Part shown: positions 1 through 6,160 of the stretch, piece after piece
How positions within the stretch are numbered: position 1 is the first letter of the stretch
Layout of the letters: each line of letters begins with the position of its first letter
Assembly: GCA_029261675.1 (NCBI GenBank)
Contig: JAJDBA010000312.1
Location: 1-6,160, forward strand
Origin: Nitrospinaceae bacterium
Lineage (GTDB): Bacteria; Nitrospinota; Nitrospinia; Nitrospinales; VA-1
Direction of reading: 5' to 3'
DNA: 6,160 bases
Notes under the pieces: model-generated
Database searches by the model: none
Told to the model about the DNA's origin: nothing
What the model saw: only the letters and a program-made list of their open reading frames with translations
Made by a program: the position numbers and the translations under genes

Positions 1-560
1 GTTCCTCCGGTGCCGATTCCTGCTACAAAACCATCTACCGATTCTCCATCCATCGCCGCAACGATTTCTGGGCCGGTTGTTTTTCTATGTACTTCTGGAT
101 TGGCCGGATTGTTAAACTGTTGGGGCATAAAATAATTGGGATTCTCTGCCAACAACTCTTCTGCTCGTTCTATGGTGCCCTCCATGCCGAACTCGGCACG
201 GCTCAGCTCGGCTTTTGCGCCAAAACTTTCCAGAATCATTCGTCGCTCAGAACTCATGTTTTCTGACATGACGAGAATGATATTATAGCCTTTAATGGCC
301 CCAACTAACGATAGACCAATACCCGTGTTGCCACTCGTGGGTTCAATTATTGTCGAACCCGGCTTCAAAATGCCCTTTTTTTCGGCATCTTCTATCATAG
401 CCAGAGCGATACGGTCTTTTACGCTGCCTCCCGGATTAAAAAACTCCAGTTTGGCAAAAATATTGGCACCGTTTTCGGGGGTAACGCTATTCAGTTTAAC
501 TAAAGGAGTACCACCGATCAACTCTAAACTATTAACAAATTTGGATTTAGTCATATTCAT
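1..560 (-). CDS. cysK: Cysteine synthase (O-acetylserine sulfhydrylase), 3' end missing
   Basis: PLP-dependent cytoplasmic enzyme that makes L-cysteine and acetate from O-acetylserine and sulfide, the last step of sulfate assimilation. The frame is open from ATG at 560-558 to the left edge, giving about 186 of the usual 300-320 residues, with no frameshift. Visible motifs are IGGTPLVKL (15-23), NPGGSVKDR (42-50) with the PLP Schiff-base lysine at Lys48, the substrate loop TSGNTG (75-80), NNPANPEVHRKTTGPEI near 143-159, and the phosphate-binding GTGG at 183-186, where the window ends. NPGGSVKDR favours CysK over CysM, which usually has NPAGSVKDR. A second ATG two codons on (554-552) could be the true start; neither has a good Shine-Dalgarno sequence. 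It is on the same strand as gspD but 311 bases away, and no functional link to secretion is evident. The family call is sure; the exact start is not. Confidence 0.96.
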   Translation of the reverse strand, partial: MNMTKSKFVNSLELIGGTPLVKLNSVTPENGANIFAKLEFFNPGGSVKDRIALAMIEDAEKKGILKPGSTIIEPTSGNTGIGLSLVGAIKGYNIILVMSENMSSERRMILESFGAKAELSRAEFGMEGTIERAEELLAENPNYFMPQQFNNPANPEVHRKTTGPEIVAAMDGESVDGFVAGIGTGG

Positions 561-639
561 TCTAGCGGATATATGCGTTCTATTGAATTTTTGCCGAAGA
601 GCCAATCCGGTTATGCCATTGAGGGGCAAACATGGCGAA

Positions 640-691
640 ATTATATATTAAAAGTAAGGTATATAATGCTTTAGATCGGCCATGAATTCAA
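640..691 (-). promoter_or_regulatory. Candidate cysK promoter region
   Basis: Two alternatives are visible on the minus strand. One is TTGAAT (691-686), a 17-base spacer, then CATTAT (668-663), with 4 of 6 matches to each sigma-70 hexamer. The other is a perfect TATAAT (645-640), which has no recognisable -35 at 17 bases and would start transcription about 70 bases before the cysK ATG. Hexamer matches in AT-rich DNA arise easily by chance, so this only marks where a promoter could lie. Confidence 0.3.
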
Positions 692-720
692 GCCATTTAT
701 GGGATTTCGAGGAGGGAAAA

Positions 721-753
721 ATGAGAAAAGAATCGGCTTTAATGAATTATTGA
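721..753 (+). other. Possible 10-codon open frame with strong RBS
   Basis: On the plus strand a GGAGG at 711-715 sits five bases before an ATG at 721. The frame reads MRKESALMNY and stops with TGA at 751-753. A TATAAT hexamer lies at 662-667, without a clear -35. The signal-to-start spacing is good, but the frame is tiny, has no recognised homologue and points into the 3' end of gspD. It could be chance, a relic, or a leader or small peptide. Confidence 0.12.
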
Positions 754-802
754 AAAACTCACCAATTGCCCTTCTTTGAGGAATCATAGAAATTTGAGTT
801 TT
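754..802. repeat. 8-bp inverted repeat, possible weak terminator or structured RNA
   Basis: AAAACTCA (754-761) and TGAGTTTT (795-802) are perfect inverted copies separated by 33 bases. Read on the minus strand, the second arm is followed by a short T-run, so it could be a weak gspD terminator. The stem is AT-rich and the loop long, which argues against a strong terminator. On the plus strand it begins directly after the stop codon of the 10-codon frame. An overlapping smaller hairpin, GTTTT-ctgt-AAAAC (798-811), would compete for the right arm. Confidence 0.22.
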
Positions 803-871
803 CTGTAAAACAAGAGGCTAGGTTCCCTTACACTCGAATGTAGATATCAAATAAAATTTTAGCAATCCATT

Positions 872-3331
872 TTAGGAACGACTATTTTTTTTCAGTCCGC
901 GTAATCGATTTTTGAATTGACGGGTCACGAATTGCGAGTCTTCCTTGTTTGAAATTACATGAGGCGTGATGAAAATCATCAACTCGGTCTTTTTGAGAGT
1001 GGTTGATTCTGTACCAAACAATTTCCCAACAAGAGGTAGGTCTTTTAGAAAAGGTACACCCGAAATCGTATCTGTTGAGTCCGTTCGCATCAATCCACCC
1101 ATTACCAGTACTTGGTTATCTTTTAGCACCACTTCGGTATTGACCTGGCGGGTGTTGAAAGAGGGGGTGGTGCCAACATCTGCACCGCGGCTGGAAATCT
1201 CCTGATTGATTTTTAGATTGACGTAATTTTCGGAATTGATCTTTGGTGTGATTTCCAGTTTGATCCCGACACTACGAAACTCAACTGTCGTTGAGGTAAC
1301 CGGTTGGTTGGTGTTTGTTGTCAGAGTAGTTGAGTTAATTGGGATTTCATCTGTAATAGATATATTTGCCGCTTTGTTATCAGATGTGACCAGTATAGGG
1401 TTTGCAAGAACATTGGCTTTCGAATCGGAAGCAAATACTTGTAGCTGTGCGACGACTTTTTCCGGGTCCCCAATGAAGAAACTTCCTCCAGGCAAAAAAG
1501 ATGCGGTAGCAGTCTCTATACCTGCTCCGAGTAATGTTTCTCCTGTACCGAGGGCTTTATTTGCTCCTCCTGAAACAGTTGTTGAACCTGCCGTACCTTT
1601 TGCTGCCCAGTCAAGGCCAATAGCCGTTGACTCATCGATGGAAAGATCAACAATCAGCACTTCAATCAATACCTGCTGTGGAAACAGATCAAGTTTGTTG
1701 ATAAGTGCCAAAATAGCAGGATAGTTTCTGGGGCTTGTCCGAATTATCAGAGAATTGGTGTCTGGATCAGGGATGATCGTGATCTCTCCCTCGATGTCAT
1801 CACTAATACCACCGGTTAGCTCCAAATTGGGACGAGATTCAGTGGTTGATGCTGGGGTTGCAGTTGTTGCACCAGATATATTTGCCTCTGCAGTACTCGT
1901 TCCCCCAGTGGAAGAACCATTTTCTGTATCCGTAGTGCCTTCTCCAGTAAAAATACCATTCAACAAGCCGGATAAAGCTGAGGCATCGCCATTTTGAACA
2001 TAATAGACAAAGGTGCTTACCTCACCTTCAGATACAGGTTGGTCGAGTCGGTTAATCCAGAACTCTATCGTTGGCAAAATTTTGTCGAAAGCATTTACTA
2101 CCAAAACGGAATTGAGACGGGTGAGTGAAAGGAAAGAAAGGGAATCGCCAAGTGCTTCTTTGTATCCCATGGATGTATAAATCTCTTCAAGCTCCTTTAC
2201 CATTGTTTCCGAGTCTGCATTACGTAGTTTATAAAGTTGAATGTCTGACGAAGCTAGCTTGTCAATATCCAAGGCCTGGACAACTTTGATGATACGTTTT
2301 ACGTTGTAGGCCATTTCTATCATCATCAGATTATTAGTCTCAGGTATTTCGATGAAACTTGCATTGGTCGTCAACAATGGACTGATAATTTTTTTCATGG
2401 ACTCGACCGAGATGTATCGCAGAGGCACGATCTGTATGATCATGCGCTCTTTATCAGGGATGTTCGGGTCATTGCCATAATGAATGCTCAAAGGTTTCTT
2501 TGCCGCATCGGGTGCTTGTAAGAAACGGTAAAAGTTTCCACTTTTTACAACCGCAACATTGTTTAATGCCAGAATCTGTTCGAGCACAGAATATAAGTCT
2601 TCAACTGGAATTTTGTTGAAAGTCTGTAATGTGACTTTACCTTCAACGCTTCCTTCAATTACATAGTCAATTTTCAGTAACTCGCAAAACGTTGTGATGA
2701 CGTCGTAAAGTTCTGTCCCCTCAAAGTTTAAAGTAATATGCTTGGCCTCACGAAGCTCTTCAGGGAGCTTGGGCTCTACGTCTACCAGAGTTTGAATTTG
2801 GTCCAGGGACGCATCCTGCTTTTTTTGCAGTTCCACTTTTTCAACTTTATTGGTGTCCCCATTCGGAGACATAGGAGACTCAGCGCGGATAGCGGTCGGT
2901 TCTTTTTTGACTATAGAAGTCAAACTTTTTGCTATAAAAAACTTGTTCCCCAGACTGTCACGAACGAGGTACCAGGTCCTGCCATTATCAAAGCCTCGCT
3001 CAACTCGAATCAGTTCGAACTCATCGCCTTTTACAGCATTACCAATTTTCTGATATTTAGGCCCTGGACCTCGGTGTAAGGAAACCTTGGTTCCTGTTAC
3101 GCGGATTTTTTTTGCATCCTGTTGCGGTTTGAGTTGCTTTAGCTTTTTATTGTCGATAAGTTCAACGTTATCTTTTGCTTCTGATGAAACTTTCTTTTCT
3201 GGGAACTTCATGGCCTCAACGGAATCCGATTTGTTTTTCAATCGATCCATGGTCGACTTTTTATTGAAGCTGCACCCCGGCAAAAGAAGGGATAAAGATA
3301 TTAAGCTTGTAACGAGAATATGTTTCTTCAT
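872..3331 (-). CDS. gspD: Type II secretion system secretin GspD, lipoprotein form with SH3b domain
   Basis: Outer-membrane channel of the T2SS: a multimeric secretin through which folded exoproteins leave the periplasm. The 819 residues show a lipoprotein signal peptide ending in LPGC, with lipidated Cys20 followed by Ser, which fits outer-membrane sorting. Next come a charged linker (21-75), an SH3b domain (about 76-140, with VSLHRGPGPKYQKIG and a WYLVRDSLGNKFFIAKSL-type end), a second linker, N0 (about 197-270), N1 (297-357), N2 (363-431) and N3 (439-548). N3 carries a Ser/Thr/Gly-rich insertion (462-500). The secretin core is about 551-793, with the signature VPFLKDLPLVGKLF (759-772) and LMIFITPHVI. 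Only about 26 basic residues follow, too few for the pilotin-binding S domain. GspD is usually 650-750 residues; the SH3b domain and linkers account for the extra length. The start at 3331 overlaps the gspM stop (ATGA), with a purine-rich GGGCGGA upstream. A PilQ-type secretin is less likely because the neighbours are GspK, L and M and there is no AMIN domain. Confidence 0.95.
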   Translation of the reverse strand: MKKHILVTSLISLSLLLPGCSFNKKSTMDRLKNKSDSVEAMKFPEKKVSSEAKDNVELIDNKKLKQLKPQQDAKKIRVTGTKVSLHRGPGPKYQKIGNAVKGDEFELIRVERGFDNGRTWYLVRDSLGNKFFIAKSLTSIVKKEPTAIRAESPMSPNGDTNKVEKVELQKKQDASLDQIQTLVDVEPKLPEELREAKHITLNFEGTELYDVITTFCELLKIDYVIEGSVEGKVTLQTFNKIPVEDLYSVLEQILALNNVAVVKSGNFYRFLQAPDAAKKPLSIHYGNDPNIPDKERMIIQIVPLRYISVESMKKIISPLLTTNASFIEIPETNNLMMIEMAYNVKRIIKVVQALDIDKLASSDIQLYKLRNADSETMVKELEEIYTSMGYKEALGDSLSFLSLTRLNSVLVVNAFDKILPTIEFWINRLDQPVSEGEVSTFVYYVQNGDASALSGLLNGIFTGEGTTDTENGSSTGGTSTAEANISGATTATPASTTESRPNLELTGGISDDIEGEITIIPDPDTNSLIIRTSPRNYPAILALINKLDLFPQQVLIEVLIVDLSIDESTAIGLDWAAKGTAGSTTVSGGANKALGTGETLLGAGIETATASFLPGGSFFIGDPEKVVAQLQVFASDSKANVLANPILVTSDNKAANISITDEIPINSTTLTTNTNQPVTSTTVEFRSVGIKLEITPKINSENYVNLKINQEISSRGADVGTTPSFNTRQVNTEVVLKDNQVLVMGGLMRTDSTDTISGVPFLKDLPLVGKLFGTESTTLKKTELMIFITPHVISNKEDSQFVTRQFKNRLRGLKKNSRS

Positions 3332-3906
3332 GTTGGTTTTCCGCCCTTTGGTTCCAGTTCCTTTATAAAGCCTGTGATCAACAGACGTGTTTGAAGGTCT
3401 TCTGGTTCCTTTTTATTTATTCTTCGTGATCGAAGTTCTTCAACGACTAAAAATTTTTCATGGTTTTCAATCCGCATTAAAAATAGAGCCAGGTTTTTCA
3501 GGCTGGAGCGAACTGTGATTTCAACAGGGACCGCGAGTATTCTTGCAACGTATTTTGGTTTTTCCACTCGGGTTTTTTCAATGGTTACGGCACCTCTTGA
3601 GAATCCTTGTAAAAGTTTTTGCAGTCCTGCCGCGGCAAGCCCCGGCTCTTTGTCGCTGAAAAACCGTTTTTGCAGAGCTGTTTTAGTGTTTTTATTGGCG
3701 ACTTCTTTTGCCTTATAGTAGGAAGCTTGGTTCAGGACTTCGTAGTATTTTTCAATGAAGTTTATTTTGTCCTTTATTTTTTCGTCAATGCTTGCCTGTT
3801 TTTTGTAAATAGGTTCTGCCACTAAAAAGAAAAACAGATAACAGGCTACAAAAATACCACCTCCAATCAGAAAAGTTTTGTCTCTTTTTCCAATGTCTAA
3901 TGTCAT
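3328..3906 (-). CDS. gspM: Type II secretion system inner-membrane protein GspM (PilO-like)
   Basis: Bitopic inner-membrane protein of the T2SS assembly platform, which pairs with GspL and helps connect the cytoplasmic ATPase to the periplasmic pseudopilus. The 192 residues show a short cytoplasmic N-terminus with basic residues (1-10), one transmembrane helix (about 11-30), a charged helical or coiled-coil stretch (about 34-72) and a C-terminal alpha/beta domain (about 105-183) of the ferredoxin-like type found in GspM and PilO. Its strands can be seen around AVTIEKTRVE, LAVPVEITVRS and LLITGFI. Primary sequence is poorly conserved in this family, so the call rests on topology, length, fold pattern and position between gspL and gspD. 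It resembles the GspM 'b' subtype (T2SSM_b) more than the gammaproteobacterial form. ATGA overlaps join it to both neighbours; the upstream sequence has only a weak GGAA-like signal. Confidence 0.85.
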   Translation of the reverse strand: MTLDIGKRDKTFLIGGGIFVACYLFFFLVAEPIYKKQASIDEKIKDKINFIEKYYEVLNQASYYKAKEVANKNTKTALQKRFFSDKEPGLAAAGLQKLLQGFSRGAVTIEKTRVEKPKYVARILAVPVEITVRSSLKNLALFLMRIENHEKFLVVEELRSRRINKKEPEDLQTRLLITGFIKELEPKGGKPT

Positions 3907-5381
3907 GAGTTGGATTCCAATTTCGCGCGAATCGTAAACTTCTCTCCTGTAGATTCTCTTAGTATTGTGCCGACAAAACCTGTTTTCTTAAAGCTAGGTG
4001 ATTTTTCGATTAGAGGAATCAATTTGGAAGCTGAAGGCGCAAAGCCTTTTATTTCCATTTCACCCTTGTGGAATTTTATATTTGTCAGCCACGTGTCTTT
4101 TGGAAGCGACTGGCTCAATCTGCCCAATAGAGGAAGCATGGGTGGATGTTGCTTGTTTATTGTATTGAGAATGTCTACATACTGTTGAATAGAAATGTAT
4201 TCCAGATCAATCTTTTCCAGGTTAGAAACTTCACCCTTTATCTCCTCTAATTGACCGTTTAAAGATGCCAGGGTTTTGTTGTTGTAATGTATTTGGTTGC
4301 CGATCCACCCTACAAGACAAAGTATAAAGGTCGCTACCAGAGCCAGAGACGTTTTTGGGTTTGATTTTCTTCTTTTCGGTCGCAGACTTTGGGGTAGTAA
4401 ATTGGTTTCAAAATTTGTTTTCCTGGAATCTCTTATGGCCAGACTCAAGGCCGTCATCATATGATAACTTGAAAAAGAATCAGGCAGAGCAGGGGAAACC
4501 GAATTGGGGATGCTTATAAATTGCGTCGATACCTGCGTTTCTTTTTCCAGTTGTTTGATGACTTGGGGTGCCAAGGTGCCACCTCCCGATATGGAAATAT
4601 GCTCAATGGATTCATTTTCTTCAATGTTCCGGCATGAAGAAAGCGCTTGTTCCAATTCGCTGATTATTAATTTTGTGGTGGACTCCGAAAGGTTTTCGAG
4701 TAACTCAGGAGATTTATCTTTCCCTGAGTAGATGTCCTTAATAGCTGCATTTTTCCAAGTACTATTTCTAGAGAACTCTATAACACCTTTTTTAACCAGA
4801 ACAATTTCTAGGGCACGTGGGCTGATATCGACTAATGCTGTTACAGCAGAATCCTTTGACCCTTGTTGCATCGCAAGATTGCTGTTGGCGAAAGTTGAGA
4901 TGTCGAGAACTGTGGTTTTTAGGTTTAGCTTCTTGATGAGCTCGAGGTAATAGTTAGCGGTTTCTTTTTTAATTGCCGCAGAGGCGATGTGAAAAATATT
5001 CCCGGATTTTTGATTGAGTTTATAGGTGTAGTACAAATCATCCAGACCTGATGAGAAGTGCCGTTCTAATTCAAACTCTACCATTGATTGAACAGCTTTC
5101 ATATCGGGTGCTGGAAGTTCAAATGTTTTAAACATAATGAGACTTCTTGGCAGGCTCACAATGACTGACTCGGGCCAGGTGTTTTGTTCGACCAGGAACC
5201 GATTGACTTGGTCCAGGAAATGCTTCTCTGCTTTTTCGTCCTTTCCTGTCAATAATTTCAAGTCTATGAATTCACCGGCGAGAACTTCAGCAAGACGCAG
5301 TTTTCTCCCGATTAGGGTAAGGCTGATAGAGTCCTCGCGGATATCCAGTCCTAAAGATTTTTCTAAAAAAACAGATTTCAT
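3903..5381 (-). CDS. gspL: Type II secretion system protein GspL (PilM-PilN-like)
   Basis: Inner-membrane T2SS component whose cytoplasmic part recruits the ATPase GspE and whose periplasmic part pairs with GspM. The 492 residues are a PilM/actin-like cytoplasmic domain (1 to about 320), with GLDI at 11-14, LVDISPR at 183-189 and the nucleotide-site motif SGGG at 265-268. A PilN-like half follows: FETNLLPQSLRP (324-335), a basic patch (PKRRK), one transmembrane helix (about 343-361), a coiled coil (about 368-400) and a periplasmic ferredoxin-like domain (about 428-488, with TWLTNIKF and MEIKGFA). This is the usual GspL layout, equal to a fused PilM and PilN. The first phosphate loop looks partly degraded, since Arg15 stands where PilM has Gly. 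The ATG at 5381 overlaps the gspK stop and has no Shine-Dalgarno sequence, so translation probably depends on coupling to gspK. A type IV pilus PilM/N fusion is unlikely next to gspK and gspD. Confidence 0.92.
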   Translation of the reverse strand: MKSVFLEKSLGLDIREDSISLTLIGRKLRLAEVLAGEFIDLKLLTGKDEKAEKHFLDQVNRFLVEQNTWPESVIVSLPRSLIMFKTFELPAPDMKAVQSMVEFELERHFSSGLDDLYYTYKLNQKSGNIFHIASAAIKKETANYYLELIKKLNLKTTVLDISTFANSNLAMQQGSKDSAVTALVDISPRALEIVLVKKGVIEFSRNSTWKNAAIKDIYSGKDKSPELLENLSESTTKLIISELEQALSSCRNIEENESIEHISISGGGTLAPQVIKQLEKETQVSTQFISIPNSVSPALPDSFSSYHMMTALSLAIRDSRKTNFETNLLPQSLRPKRRKSNPKTSLALVATFILCLVGWIGNQIHYNNKTLASLNGQLEEIKGEVSNLEKIDLEYISIQQYVDILNTINKQHPPMLPLLGRLSQSLPKDTWLTNIKFHKGEMEIKGFAPSASKLIPLIEKSPSFKKTGFVGTILRESTGEKFTIRAKLESNS

Positions 5382-6160
5382 AAGTTCAGTACGTTGTCGT
5401 TCCAGTAATGAATTGTCATATGTGCTTTGCCGCTTGAGATATTCTTTTCCACTATTGCTTTCACCGTATGCTCTGTGCGACTGCCCGTTATTTTCCCTGT
5501 GGAAGTAATGTGAAAAAAGTTCGATACCGTGTTTGAATTGAATCCTTTAGTATTTCTATTTTCCAAGATTTTGTTTGCCTGATCCTCTTGGAATAAAATC
5601 TTTAAGACCTCTTCGCTCGCTGTATTGGGATTCACTGTGGAAATTTTATAAACTGTGAGATGGTTCGCAATTCCTGTTTTTTTGTTTTCGCCATCGTTCT
5701 CTTCAGAACCATAAAGAATTTCTTCGGTGATGCCGCGTATCCTCAAAAGCTCATCAATTGTCTCTATCGGGCCGTTCTTTGCAAGATAGGGTGGATTTTT
5801 TGTTCGATAATAATCATCTTCGGCTCCATTGAGTCTATGGTTTTTATCGGTGTCAATCCAATCCAGTATGGAATCTGAAATGGTGCCTCTTTCGATTTTG
5901 TCTTCAACTCCTGAAAATTTAAGAAGCTTGTCTAAAGTATCTTTACTCGCAGAATTAATAGAAATTTTCCCATTCTCATCTCGAATGGTATATGTGATGC
6001 TGCCGTTTTCCAGTTCAATGTCGGTTCTATTGACGATGTCAAAATCTTGAATTACTTCTTCCTCCTCCAATTCCTCTTGCCCCGGAGTTTGTTCTGCATC
6101 TGGTTTTTCCTGTCCAGGGGACGGATTGGGTTCGTTTGCGGCAGAAGTCGGTATAATATT
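5378..6160 (-). CDS. gspK: Type II secretion minor pseudopilin GspK, 5' end missing
   Basis: Large minor pseudopilin that, with GspI and GspJ, forms the tip complex that starts and caps the T2SS pseudopilus in the periplasm. The frame stays open to the right edge: 260 residues plus stop are visible, and the prepilin leader and N-terminal hydrophobic helix lie outside the window. A TTG at 6070-6068 is internal and should not be taken as the start. Counting from the window edge, landmarks are a Pro/Glu-rich acidic linker (about 10-36), YTIRDENGKISINSAS (57-72), the GspK signature ILDWIDTDKNHRLNGAEDDYY (98-118) with acidic residues likely to bind calcium, NPPYLAKNGPIETIDELLRIRGIT (122-145), and VNPNTASEEVLKIL (176-189) of the helix-hairpin-helix-like part. 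The C-terminal strands end at NVLNL. The stop overlaps the gspL start by four bases. Usual length is about 300-350 residues, so roughly 50-90 are missing. The acidic linker is not a feature I expect in the family. Confidence 0.94.
   Translation of the reverse strand, partial: NIIPTSAANEPNPSPGQEKPDAEQTPGQEELEEEEVIQDFDIVNRTDIELENGSITYTIRDENGKISINSASKDTLDKLLKFSGVEDKIERGTISDSILDWIDTDKNHRLNGAEDDYYRTKNPPYLAKNGPIETIDELLRIRGITEEILYGSEENDGENKKTGIANHLTVYKISTVNPNTASEEVLKILFQEDQANKILENRNTKGFNSNTVSNFFHITSTGKITGSRTEHTVKAIVEKNISSGKAHMTIHYWNDNVLNL

Larger units (their letters stand above)
561..871. other. Intergenic region between gspD and cysK
   Basis: This 311-base AT-rich stretch separates the end of the secretin gene from the start of cysK. 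It contains candidate cysK promoter elements (640-691), a TATAAT hexamer on the plus strand (662-667), a 10-codon plus-strand frame with a strong ribosome-binding site (711-753) and an inverted repeat (754-802). I see no strong G+C-rich hairpin followed by a T-run on the minus strand, so transcription may read from the gsp operon into cysK. No tRNA-like or known riboswitch pattern was recognised. Confidence 0.7.

Noticed and set aside
615..636. GCCAT/ATGGC inverted repeat in the cysK leader as a riboswitch or operator
   Set aside because: The arms are only five base pairs with a 12-base loop, and no further conserved structure of a known cysteine- or SAM-related riboswitch is visible.
295..651. 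Plus-strand open frame of 118 codons at the cysK start
   Set aside because: It is the antisense shadow of cysK, whose catalytic motifs are read cleanly on the minus strand; the shadow has no recognisable domain.
1236..1724. Plus-strand open frame of 162 codons
   Set aside because: It lies wholly antisense to the conserved secretin core of gspD and shows no family motif; the Ser/Thr/Val-rich product reflects gspD composition.
1832..1948. Possible frameshift or tandem-repeat expansion in gspD
   Set aside because: The frame is continuous on both sides with intact N3 motifs, and the tract has no exact repeated unit.
6068..6070. TTG as the start of gspK
   Set aside because: The frame stays open for 30 more codons to the window edge, and starting here would leave out the essential prepilin leader and hydrophobic helix of a pseudopilin.

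Overview
The window carries part of a type II secretion system (T2SS) operon and the start of a cysteine synthase gene, all transcribed on the minus strand. In transcription order, from high to low coordinates, they are gspK (5' end cut off by the right edge), gspL, gspM, gspD, a 311-base intergenic stretch, and cysK (3' end cut off by the left edge). There are no rRNAs, tRNAs, CRISPR arrays, transposases or phage genes. The DNA is moderately AT-rich. An outer-membrane secretin and a lipoprotein signal show a diderm (Gram-negative) bacterium. A deltaproteobacterium-like or marine relative (for example SAR324 or Nitrospinota) is possible, but the sequence does not let me name a taxon.

The four gsp genes are packed tightly: each of the three junctions is a four-base ATGA overlap in which the stop of one gene overlaps the start of the next. 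GspK is the minor pseudopilin that caps the pseudopilus tip. GspL (a PilM-like cytoplasmic domain joined to a PilN-like membrane and periplasmic part) and GspM (PilO-like) form the inner-membrane assembly platform. GspD is the outer-membrane secretin channel. The ATPase GspE, the membrane protein GspF, the major pseudopilin GspG and the other minor pseudopilins are not in the window and probably lie beyond the right edge. No gspC or gspN lies between gspM and gspD, and gspD is the last gsp gene before cysK.

The most notable protein is GspD. It has a lipobox (Cys20), so it is predicted to be a lipid-anchored 'liposecretin'. A bacterial SH3 (SH3b) domain is inserted between the lipid anchor and the N0 ring domain, and there is almost no C-terminal tail where a pilotin would bind. 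This suggests a secretin that targets itself to the outer membrane and may hold on to peptidoglycan.

The 561-871 gap holds candidate cysK promoter elements, a back-to-back TATAAT motif facing the other way, a 10-codon open frame with a strong ribosome-binding site on the plus strand, and an AT-rich inverted repeat. All of these are weak calls. I see no convincing intrinsic terminator after gspD.
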